Source: Sphaerisporangium siamense (lineage in GTDB: Bacteria > Actinomycetota > Actinomycetes > Streptosporangiales > Streptosporangiaceae). Taken from it: a stretch of 64,000 nt of DNA. The notes under the pieces are model-generated. The model did not search any database and had not been told where the DNA came from. It saw only the letters and a list, made by a program, of their open reading frames with translations. The position numbers were made by a program, and so were the translations under genes. The stretch covers positions 4,216,001 to 4,280,000 of the forward strand of contig NZ_JACHND010000001.1 in NCBI RefSeq assembly GCF_014205275.1. The letters are read 5' to 3'. Of this stretch, positions 24,601 through 31,182 are shown piece by piece. Numbering within the stretch: position 1 is the first letter of the stretch; each line of letters starts with the position of its first letter.

Positions 24601-24860
24601 GGTCGCCCCTGCGCGGTCTGCGCCCGGCTCGGCAGGGTGGGGCCTGCCGAGGAGTCCGTCACGGTCCGCGGCGCGTGTGCCGGGCTCGGCGAGGCGGAGA
24701 CGGCGGGGGAGCCGGTTACGGTCCGCGAGGCATGTGCCGGGCTCGGCAGGGGGGAGCCTGCGGAGGGGGCCGCCACGATCTGCGGGGGGTGGGCCGGGTT
24801 CGGGGTGGTGGGGGTGGGGGTGGGATGAGAGTCGGGTGGGGCGGGGTGGGTGGGGGTCAT
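21612..24860 (-). CDS. LanB-like peptide aminoacyl-tRNA ligase candidate (PEARL 2)
   Basis: The 1082-residue protein has a Pro/Ser/Thr-rich extension (about 115 residues) before the domain opening STGFPFALLERISFPL. The hallmark SAKNETTSFFGPINYG lies at about residue 298, and the ending CSELRLTAV is shared by its paralogues. No elimination domain follows. A Pro/Ala/Glu-rich linker of about 120 residues after the hallmark is a 60-codon tandem duplication. The ATG at 24860 overlaps the glycine-oxidase-like stop by ATGA, and its own stop overlaps tldD. Predicted role: tRNA-dependent addition of one amino acid to the scaffold. The amino acid is unknown. Confidence 0.82.
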   Translation of the reverse strand: MTPTHPAPPDSHPTPTPTTPNPAHPPQIVAAPSAGSPLPSPAHASRTVTGSPAVSASPSPAHAPRTVTDSSAGPTLPSRAQTAQGRPAAGDASASSTRPGPASRTGPRESARAGWDLHPEFILRSTGFPFALLERISFPLTSAGIDAVLDAQEALTAAADAAVAHLRDSEDVTDGKLRRKLWKTLSRHRPLPDPAETAGLPSGTRTLLDEYARALDRLARTEREARATFDAELPARRTALRDLASDERFQEAVWLSSPQMYDRGLRGYVASDVTTARTSRTRSLERQLAGYLQRVSAKNETTSFFGPINYGTFTTPAPAPLPNQSPHPTPTHAPSLHTEAPPRPEAPQPDAPTTDAPRAEPGAPLPGQNHAAGAFVVGGDEGRGGGAAPAHEPSLPTEASLTPEAPRSEAPTADAPRADPGALLLRGQGHGARTFAVEGEETRGGGAGVVVRRHAYVAYWVVRGLADRIAAEPDVRPHLRPRLSTLARLSPDGTAVTLVRTRTFALKGRAAALAPLVDGKRTATELARETGIPVAEVVAELDRLAKGRVVAFGVDLPVTEPRALEALRDRVAELPDDCPAREVWLSRLDGLRGLQEEFAASGFERRRELLEILERQIGELTGQDTRRAGGQLYADRLVITEECLGAVTPLHLGEDVLRLLTDELAPVLDLLAAEAVRVHAHLTATALNGLNLAEGDRLPLPAYLAHSWPTTLTPPSPAPTDGAPNSEDPEPHQAETPGMWRAVIDERVDAAEYARPPRDRTHAATAGDAPAATGRVELEARDVAVDPEVLAGRALICSPDVMIVARDLDAVRAGDFTLVLAESHDTVLLWGWALQFMDDPGATQGAIGGLLARLDTHRPLANMLTSKRAKIVPFEFPGATVEASQPSSRADGRTIPVGEVDVVVRDGRLTLSAPGQDGFLLYNGELDSPAHNALAPPRVRPVAFGRAGLRHTPRVTVGRTVLQRERWLIAREELVPEPARGGDDASFALLVALRQAVRRHGLPRWVFVKIPGERKPVLLDTEGLFLTELVAHLSEQGADLGVSEMLPGPGDLWLHGSGGAHCSELRLTAVRTAPASPGDAHP
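23521..23880 (-). repeat. In-frame 180-base tandem duplication
   Basis: Copies start at 23521 and 23701 with the same 12 bases (GCCCCGCCACCT) and stay similar throughout, ending in GGGACGG...GTGAG. The period is 180 bases, so 60 residues of the PEARL 2 linker are duplicated without breaking the frame. Confidence 0.8.
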
Positions 24861-25954
24861 CGGGTGGGCTCGGTGGTGGGGGTGAAGGCGGTGGACCATT
24901 CGTTCTGGTCGCCGGCGACGAGGTCGGCGACGGCCAGGCCGGTGAGGGCGCCGGTGAGGATGCCCTGGCCGCCGTGGCCCGTGGCGGCGATCACGCGGTC
25001 GTCGCCGGGCAGGAAGCCGAGCAGCGGGCGGCCTCCGGGGGCGGCGGCGCGCAGGCCGCTCCACACGTCCCGCAGCGTGCCGCCGCCGAGGCGGGGCAGC
25101 GTCCTGCTGAGGAACGCGGTCAGCACCATGACCCCTTCGGGGGTGACGGTCTCGGTGAAGCCGGTCTTCTCCTCGGTGGCGCCGACGACCACGGTGCCGG
25201 ACCGGCTGGGCGCCGCGTACAGCGACCCGGAGACGACGTGCCGCAGGGTGACCGGCGCGTCCACGCGCAGCATCTGGCCGCGCAGCGGGCGGATCGGCAG
25301 CCGGGGAAGCCCCGGGACGGATCCGGACCAGGCGCCCGCCGCGAGCACGACCCGGTCGGCCTGGACGGTCCCGTCGTGGGTGGCCAGCTCGACGCCGTCG
25401 GCGGTGCGCTCCACGCCGAGGACGGGGGAGGCGAGCCGGATCCTGGCCCCGGCGGCGGTCGCGGCCTGCTGCAGCAGGCTGACGTACCCGTCGGCGTCCA
25501 TGACGAGGCCGGACGGGTCGAAGTAGGCGCCGTGCAGCTTGTCGGGGGACAGCAGCGGCTCGATGTCGGGGAGCCCGGGGGCGTCGTACCAGGTGCCGAG
25601 GTAACCGGGGTGGGCGGTGGCGGCGTTCTCCAGCTCCTCGCGCTGCTGGGGCGTGCGGACGAGCCGGATGACGCCGGCCTCGGTGCGCAGCCGTCCCGGG
25701 TCGCCGCCGGTGATCTCGTCCAGGTCGGTGAAGAGCTGCTTGCGGCCCGCCTCGGCGAAGGACAGCATCAGCGGGTCGGCGAGCAGCCGCACGGACGGCA
25801 CCCCCACCCCGGCCGCCGCGCGGGACCCGCGCCCGCCGAGCCCGTGGGCGTCGAGGGCGATGACGGAGGCGCCCTGCGCGGCCAGACGGCGGGCTGCGGA
25901 CGCGCCGACGACTCCCGCGCCGATGACGGCGACGTCGTATCGGTTCTGTGCCAT
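24857..25954 (-). CDS. ThiO/glycine-oxidase-like FAD enzyme
   Basis: The 365-residue protein has the DAO-family dinucleotide motif VIGAGVVGASAARRL near the N-terminus, a SRAAAGVG block, PLRGQMLRVD, GTVVVGATEEKTGF, and the C-terminal IAATGHGGQGILTGALTG FAD/substrate block. This pattern fits glycine oxidase (ThiO) rather than a generic oxidoreductase. In the Bha pathway a glycine-oxidase homologue removes glyoxylate from a glycine that a PEARL delivered from glycyl-tRNA, leaving an amine. The same role is inferred here. It sits between two PEARL genes and is coupled by ATGA to PEARL 2, which supports action on a scaffold-bound intermediate. Confidence 0.82.
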   Translation of the reverse strand: MAQNRYDVAVIGAGVVGASAARRLAAQGASVIALDAHGLGGRGSRAAAGVGVPSVRLLADPLMLSFAEAGRKQLFTDLDEITGGDPGRLRTEAGVIRLVRTPQQREELENAATAHPGYLGTWYDAPGLPDIEPLLSPDKLHGAYFDPSGLVMDADGYVSLLQQAATAAGARIRLASPVLGVERTADGVELATHDGTVQADRVVLAAGAWSGSVPGLPRLPIRPLRGQMLRVDAPVTLRHVVSGSLYAAPSRSGTVVVGATEEKTGFTETVTPEGVMVLTAFLSRTLPRLGGGTLRDVWSGLRAAAPGGRPLLGFLPGDDRVIAATGHGGQGILTGALTGLAVADLVAGDQNEWSTAFTPTTEPTR

Positions 25955-25978
25955 TGGTGTTCCTTCCGGTCCTGCGCC

Positions 25979-28426
25979 TCAGAGGCGGGTGATGTAGGTC
26001 ATCCGTAGCTCGGTGCTGTAGGAGCCCCGGTCGTCGGCCAGCCACCAGCCGGACGGGTCCGGCAGCAGCTCGCTCAGCCGCAGCGGCCCGCCCGCCGGGC
26101 GGACCATGTGCGTGAGGTGTTCGAGGCTCAGCGGCTCGGCGAGGTCGGCGTAGAAGGGCTTGCGCTCGCCGGGCACGCGCGCGAAGACGCGGGACGGCAG
26201 CCCGTGCGCCGCGCGCAGCCGGTCGGCGGCGAGCAGCGCCTCCGACGGCCCGCGGGCGTCGAGCAGGGGCGCCAGGGTCTCGGGGGGCAGCTCCCAGCCG
26301 CGGCGCCAGACCACCGCGCCGCCGAGCCGCACGCGCGGGGTGCCGCCGGGCAGGCGCAGCGGCGGCAGCACGACGGGCGGCGGGCCGAACAGCCAGCTCG
26401 ACGCGGCCCTCGGGTCGCGGGGGCGCGGGAACAGGTCGCCCGCCTCGGGGTGGCGCAGCCGCAGCCGTCCCCCGGCGAGGACGACGGACAGGTCGGCGGC
26501 GCGCATCCGGTGCTCGGCCGGCTTGGCGGACCGGCCGAGCACCTCGATGTCGAGGCCGGGTAGGTCGCGCTCGAACGCCTTGCCCTGGGTGCGGCGGTGC
26601 ACGAGGGCGGCGGGCGTGCGCCCGTCCAGCTCCAGCAGCGCGGCCAGTTCGGCCGCGTAGGCGTCGCGGCCGGGCACCAGGGCGGTCAGGTGCGTCCAGA
26701 CCTGGACGCCGTGGTGGATCTCGCCCACGATCACGTCCAGGTCGCCGTCCCGCAGGGCGTCCTCGGACGGCGCGGCGAGGAAGACGTCGGGGGAGACGGC
26801 GAGGCCGGGGGGCAGCGGGCGCAGCAGCGGCGCGACGTCGGCCGCGTCCAGGTCGGCGGCGCCGTCGCGGGCGCGGTCGCGGACGATGCCCGCGAGCCGG
26901 TCGAGGAAGGCCGCCACGGGCGGGTCGGCGGTCAGCTCGTCCACTTGGACGCGCCGGTCCAGCTCGGCGATGAAGGGAAGGAAGCCGGCCCGCGCGCCGC
27001 CGCCGGCGAGTTCGGCGTGCAGGGCGACGGCCCGGGTGTGGACGGCCTCGGCGAGCGTGAGCGCGTAGCTCGCCGACAGCCGCAGCACCGGGTCGAGCCG
27101 CTCGGACAGCAGGGCGAGCAGCGGCCCGCCGACGGCGGCGTCCACGACGTCGCCCCGGCAGTCCTCGGTGACGATGAGCCGGTCGGCGTAGATGGTGCCG
27201 GCCGCGCGGCGGGCCTCGGCCCCGGTCAGCTCGGTGAAGCGCCGCTCGGCCTCCCGCAGCGCCTCGGCCTTGCCGTCCGGCCCGGCCTCGGCGAACGCCC
27301 GCACGGCCCCTTCGAAGGCGCCGATCCCGGCGAGCGCGGCGGGCGGTTCCTCGGCGGGGTCGAACAGACCGGTCAACGCGTCGCTCAGCCAGGCGAGCGG
27401 ATCGTCCACGGTGGTCGGGATCTGCGGGTCGCGGCGGATCACGCCCCGGGCGAGCAGCCGCGCGGCGGCGGCCGACTCCTCGGCGGTCGCCTTCTCCTCG
27501 AACTCGGCCAGGGTCAGGCCGCGGTCGCAGGCCACGAGCGCGGCGCGGGACGCCTCGTCCAGGCGCGCCCTGCGGCCGTCGGGCAGGGTCAGCACGCGCC
27601 CGTCCGCGGTGGCGGCGAAGCCGGGGGCGAGCCTGAGGGGCAGCCGCGCCTGGACGTCCGGGTCGGCGGCGAGCCGCGCGCCGAGCGCCTCGGCCGCCCA
27701 GTGCGCGGCGCGCGGCCACCGCCGCAGCAGCGTGCCCGGCGCCCGTTCCAGCCGCAGCGACTCCGGGGACGCGGGGTCGACCCGCACCGCGTCCACGGGG
27801 CCGAAGAAGCTGACCGACTCGTTCTTGGCGCAGAACCGCTGCAGGTAGGCGTACAGCAGGCCCTCGTCGCGGCGGGCCCTGGCGTTGCGGGACGCGGCGG
27901 GGACGCCGGTCGCGCCGTGCAGCACCCGCTCGTAGGCGCCGGGGTTGGACAGCAGGACGGCTTCGCGGAACGGCGCGCTCGTGGCCGCCTCCCACAGCGC
28001 GGCGCGCGCGCCGTCGAGGGCACGGCCAGCGGCCTCGTCCAGTTCGGCGGCGCGGGCGTCCAGCTCGGCGACGGCGGCGCGCAGGCGGGCGGCCCACGCG
28101 GCCGTGCCGGGGCCGAGCGCCTCGACGTCGGCCAGTGCCCGCGCGGGCGGCGCCTCGGCGCGCCCGGCCGCCTTGCGCACCCGGTACAGCGCCTTGAACG
28201 CCGGGGCGGGCGCGCCCGCGGCCTCCTGCTCGCGCACCGCGGCGGGGAACACCTCGGCGGTGAACTCCGCGCACGCCGCGGCCAGATCCTCCCCGGCGGC
28301 CCGACGCGCCGCCACCGCCCGCGCCACCTCGTCCCGGGTGAGCCGGCCGAGCCATTCGAACGGGAACCCGGTGCGCCGCAGCAACGCCAGCGGCGCCGGA
28401 CGCCACCGGCCCGGATCAGCCGTCAC
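25979..28426 (-). CDS. LanB-like peptide aminoacyl-tRNA ligase candidate (PEARL 3)
   Basis: The 815-residue protein is the compact form of the family. It opens with RRTGFPFEWLGRLTRDEV, has CAKNESVSFFGPVDAV at about residue 201, an IYADRLIVTEDCRGDV block near 505, and ends STELRMTYITRL. It lacks the elimination domain. The GTG at 28426 is chosen because its GTGA overlaps the stop of a 21-residue ORF that has a good ribosome site. The frame stays open to 28840, but that part has no family similarity. It is the first full-length gene of the leftward operon, 24 bases before the flavoenzyme gene. Confidence 0.84.
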   Translation of the reverse strand: MTADPGRWRPAPLALLRRTGFPFEWLGRLTRDEVARAVAARRAAGEDLAAACAEFTAEVFPAAVREQEAAGAPAPAFKALYRVRKAAGRAEAPPARALADVEALGPGTAAWAARLRAAVAELDARAAELDEAAGRALDGARAALWEAATSAPFREAVLLSNPGAYERVLHGATGVPAASRNARARRDEGLLYAYLQRFCAKNESVSFFGPVDAVRVDPASPESLRLERAPGTLLRRWPRAAHWAAEALGARLAADPDVQARLPLRLAPGFAATADGRVLTLPDGRRARLDEASRAALVACDRGLTLAEFEEKATAEESAAAARLLARGVIRRDPQIPTTVDDPLAWLSDALTGLFDPAEEPPAALAGIGAFEGAVRAFAEAGPDGKAEALREAERRFTELTGAEARRAAGTIYADRLIVTEDCRGDVVDAAVGGPLLALLSERLDPVLRLSASYALTLAEAVHTRAVALHAELAGGGARAGFLPFIAELDRRVQVDELTADPPVAAFLDRLAGIVRDRARDGAADLDAADVAPLLRPLPPGLAVSPDVFLAAPSEDALRDGDLDVIVGEIHHGVQVWTHLTALVPGRDAYAAELAALLELDGRTPAALVHRRTQGKAFERDLPGLDIEVLGRSAKPAEHRMRAADLSVVLAGGRLRLRHPEAGDLFPRPRDPRAASSWLFGPPPVVLPPLRLPGGTPRVRLGGAVVWRRGWELPPETLAPLLDARGPSEALLAADRLRAAHGLPSRVFARVPGERKPFYADLAEPLSLEHLTHMVRPAGGPLRLSELLPDPSGWWLADDRGSYSTELRMTYITRL

Positions 28427-28488
28427 GCCGTGGCCTCGCGGGGGCCGGGAAGCCGGCGGGAGGCGGCCGCGTCGGCGGGTCTGCGCAT
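28423..28488 (-). CDS. Predicted 21-residue peptide coupled to PEARL 3
   Basis: ATG at 28488 is preceded six bases away by GGAAGGA, one of the better ribosome sites in the block. The stop overlaps the PEARL 3 GTG as GTGA. The peptide begins MRRPADAAAS and ends REATA; it is basic and has no Cys or aromatic residue. It may be a leader that couples translation of PEARL 3, or a tiny second substrate. No homologue is recognised. Confidence 0.4.
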   Translation of the reverse strand: MRRPADAAASRRLPGPREATA

Positions 28489-28928
28489 GGGCGTTCCTTC
28501 CCGGAGGCGGCACAGGATCGACGCCCACGGTAATTACGCACGGCCGCCGCTCCATCTTCCAGATTGCGCAGTCGGCGGGACCCTTCCGCAGGCGGGTGCG
28601 CCCGGCGCGGGGAGGAAGGAGGGCGCGCAGCGCTGACGCCCTGATCAGCGGCTTTCCGCACGCCTGTGGGACGGCCTGAGAGCCCGGCCGCGGCCCGCCG
28701 GGACCGGGCCGCGGCGGCGGAAGGTCAGCACGTCCGAAGAAGACAACGCGATCGTTGCTGCTGAAGGATCGGGGGGAAAGCAGGGCCGTGACCCTGTGAC
28801 CATCGGCGCGTGTCCGGCGTGCCCCGCCGGGGGCGCGCACGGGGGTCAGGGCGGCACGGCGGAGACGAGGGAAAGCGCGGTGACACGGTTCCGCGTGTCA
28901 CCGGGCGCCTTTCGAGAGGAGACCCTGG
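28489..28928. promoter_or_regulatory. Shared divergent promoter region of the PEARL operons
   Basis: This 440-base gap separates the leftward operon (PEARL 3 to tldE) from the rightward operon starting with the acidic peptide. Both promoters should lie here. A perfect 10-base hairpin precedes the peptide gene, and CAACG-N4-CGTTG lies at 28744-28757. No clear -35/-10 pair was found. Frames through it look like GC-driven noise. Confidence 0.5.
28878..28903 (+). promoter_or_regulatory. Perfect 10-base inverted repeat before the acidic peptide gene
   Basis: CGGTGACACG and CGTGTCACCG flank a 6-base loop. It ends 25 bases before the ATG and 10 bases before the GAGGAG ribosome site. It could be an operator, a 5' stem that protects the transcript, or an attenuator. 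Confidence 0.5.
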
Positions 28929-29060
28929 ATGGCCGACGAAGAGATCACCGAGACCGGCGCTGCGGAGGAGACCGATCTCGACGGCGACGAGCTCGGCGAC
29001 CTCGACGACATGGAATTCCTGCTCGAAGAGATCGAGAACCGCATCGCCCCCCTCGCCTGA
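28929..29060 (+). CDS. Acidic scaffold/precursor peptide of the PEARL pathway
   Basis: This 43-residue ORF has 17 Asp/Glu and one Arg, no Cys, Ser or Trp, and only three Thr, all in its first half. The second half (LDDMEFLLEEIENRIAPLA) looks like a helical RiPP leader and is the end of the protein, so there is no core that could become a lanthipeptide. This is what a PEARL scaffold should look like: residues are added after the encoded C-terminal Ala. GAGGAG lies nine bases before the ATG. It starts the rightward operon and is divergent to PEARL 3. The scaffold role is inferred from context and composition; no direct homologue is claimed. Confidence 0.8.
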   Translation: MADEEITETGAAEETDLDGDELGDLDDMEFLLEEIENRIAPLA

Positions 29061-29292
29061 CCCGGGCGAGCGGAGACGGTCCACCTCTGATTCACCGACA
29101 TCCGACCTTCTCGACCTGAGCGACGCGTCCATGTGATCCGCGGCGGCCAAGCCGGGGCCACGTGTGCCGCCGGAGCGGATTCGGGGCGACGTGAGCCCTC
29201 GAACCGCCGACGGCAGGGCCGCGGGCCCGCGGGGACCGGTTGAGAAGGCTTCATTCATCAAACCGACGGGATCGATGGGAGTTCAGGTACGA

Positions 29293-31182
29293 ATGGCCGT
29301 GAACACACTGGTGGAGTTGCCGCGGGACGCGGTGGTCGTCCTCGCCGATGACCCGTCGTCTCCGCCGGCCGGCCCGGCGCCCGTCGTGGTGGACGCCGGC
29401 ACCCGGCTTCCCGTCGCGTTCTCGTCCCTGCGGGCCGTGATCGCCGCGCTCGCCGGCCTCGTCCCCGACGCGGTGGACGAGGTCGCGCGGCGCCGCAGGC
29501 CCGAGTGGAACTGGCTGTTCCCCGGCACCTTCCCGGACGCGCCGCTGCTGGCGGACCTCGCGGGAACGCCGTCGGAGCGCCGCCTGCACGCCGAGTCCGA
29601 GCAGGTCTTCCGGGTGCTCGACACCGCCGCCGAGGCGATCGCCGCCGGTCTGGTGGCCACCGGCCGTCCCTTGCTGCTGCGCGGCACCGCCCACGCCGAC
29701 ATCGTCAGCCTGCGCGCGCTGCCGAGGCTCGTGGAGCGGCTCACGCTGAGCGAGCCGCCCGCCGGCGTGCGCGTGGAGCTGGCCGACGTCACCCCTGCCG
29801 AGCCGGGGCCGGCCACGCTGGCCGCCGACATCCGGCGCCGCACGCTGGCCTCCGTCCTCGACCGGCTCGGCCTGACCGCGCCCGCCGCCTCCGCCGGGTA
29901 CGTCCCGGGCACCGTGCCGGGCCCGGCGGCGGGGGACGTCGCCGAGCACCGCCAGCTCACCGAGGCGTTCGAGGCCCCCGACGTCGAGCCGGAGCGCGCT
30001 GTCGCCGCCGCCCTGCTCGCCGTACGCTCCTGCTTCTTCAGCGCCAACTACGAAGGCGCGGTGCTCGCCGCCGAACTGCTGCTCGAACGGCTCGACGCCG
30101 CGCCCGCCCTGGACGTCGCCGAGGTCGCCGAGCACTTCGCGGCCCTGGACCCCGGCGACGGCACCCCCGCGATCGGCATCTACGCCGAGGTCGCCGAGTC
30201 GCCCGCGCACCTGCGCGCCCTGGCGATCCGGTGCGTCGGCGTCGTGCGCGCCCTCGTGCAGGACCTGGAAGGGGCCCGCGAGGAGTTCACCCGCGCGCTC
30301 GCCGAGGCCCCCGACCCGGTCAGCGAGGCCCGCATCCTGCTGCTGCGCGCGCTGCTCGCCGTCAAGAGGTCCGGCACCCTGCCGGAGGGCATCGCCGACA
30401 TCGAGCACGGCCTGACCCGGCTCGCCGAGGTCAAGAGCCCGGTCTCGGCCGTGGAGCAGGCGTGGCTGCGCAACGTGCGCGCGCTGGCCCACGTCCGGGC
30501 CAAGGAGGCCGGGCCCGCCATGCGCGAGGAGAAGCTCGCCGTCGGGCTCATCTCCAAGCTGCACTCGGCCGACGCCACCCACCTCAAGATCAACCTGATC
30601 TCGAACATCAGCGTGCTGCAGGAGATGGGCAAGAAGTACGAGCTGGCCTCCGCGACGTGGGACCACTTCGCGAAGATCAGCTCCGAGTGGGGCGACAGCT
30701 TCTTCAAGCACCACCACTACCGGGCGGCCGGGCTCAGCTACCTGGCCGGGGACGCCGAGCAGGCCCTGGCCGGGTTCGACGCCGTCTACGACCTGGCGAG
30801 CAAGCTGGACGACCACTTCCACCAGCAGATCGTCGCCACCGAGGTCGGCGGCCTGCTGCTCGACCTCGGCGAGCCCGCCCGCGCCGCCGAGTGGTACGCC
30901 CGCGCCGAGGCCGCCGCGTCCGTCATGCAGGACCCGTACTACCTGGCGCTCGCCACCACCGGGCGCGCCATCGCGGCGGGCGGCGCGCCGGGCCCGGTCG
31001 TCAGGGAGCTGGCCTCCCGCAGCCTGGCCTTCCGCCCGGAGGCCGCCAAGCTGATCGCCGCCCTCGACGCGGCGGCGGCCGGCGGCGACCCGTCCGCGCT
31101 CGCCGCCGCGCTGCCCCGGCCCACCACCAAGCTGAACCGTCCGTTCCGGCTCATCGCGCTCGACCTGGCACCGTCGGCATGA
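29293..31182 (+). CDS. TPR-like helical protein of the PEARL operon
   Basis: The 629-residue protein has an alpha/beta N-terminal third and then a long run of helix pairs resembling tetratricopeptide repeats (for example AIRCVGVVRALVQDLEGA, AGLSYLAGDAEQALAGF and LLDLGEPARAAEWYARAE). The N-terminal part has an ATPase-like rhythm but no Walker A motif. TPR arrays usually hold partners together, so a scaffold for PEARLs, peptide or tRNA is plausible but unproven. The start is uncertain: 29293 is preferred, and ATG 29275 is possible. The stop overlaps PEARL 4 by ATGA. A 232-base gap follows the peptide gene. Confidence 0.6.
   Translation: MAVNTLVELPRDAVVVLADDPSSPPAGPAPVVVDAGTRLPVAFSSLRAVIAALAGLVPDAVDEVARRRRPEWNWLFPGTFPDAPLLADLAGTPSERRLHAESEQVFRVLDTAAEAIAAGLVATGRPLLLRGTAHADIVSLRALPRLVERLTLSEPPAGVRVELADVTPAEPGPATLAADIRRRTLASVLDRLGLTAPAASAGYVPGTVPGPAAGDVAEHRQLTEAFEAPDVEPERAVAAALLAVRSCFFSANYEGAVLAAELLLERLDAAPALDVAEVAEHFAALDPGDGTPAIGIYAEVAESPAHLRALAIRCVGVVRALVQDLEGAREEFTRALAEAPDPVSEARILLLRALLAVKRSGTLPEGIADIEHGLTRLAEVKSPVSAVEQAWLRNVRALAHVRAKEAGPAMREEKLAVGLISKLHSADATHLKINLISNISVLQEMGKKYELASATWDHFAKISSEWGDSFFKHHHYRAAGLSYLAGDAEQALAGFDAVYDLASKLDDHFHQQIVATEVGGLLLDLGEPARAAEWYARAEAAASVMQDPYYLALATTGRAIAAGGAPGPVVRELASRSLAFRPEAAKLIAALDAAAAGGDPSALAAALPRPTTKLNRPFRLIALDLAPSA

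Noticed and set aside
21612-28406. A 2264-codon reverse-strand frame that looks like one giant protein.
   Set aside because: Only the part from 24860 down is PEARL 2. The upstream part runs antisense-frame through the glycine-oxidase-like and PEARL 3 genes and has Arg/Ala/Pro-rich GC noise. The ATGA overlap at 24857-24860 fixes the true start.
25979-28840. Start of PEARL 3 at 28840.
   Set aside because: The added 138 codons lack similarity to the family and would cover the divergent promoter region and the 21-residue ORF. GTG 28426 has coupling evidence.
28810-29136. A longer frame overlapping the acidic peptide.
   Set aside because: Its composition is typical of a shifted frame. The 43-residue frame has the ribosome site and leader-like features.
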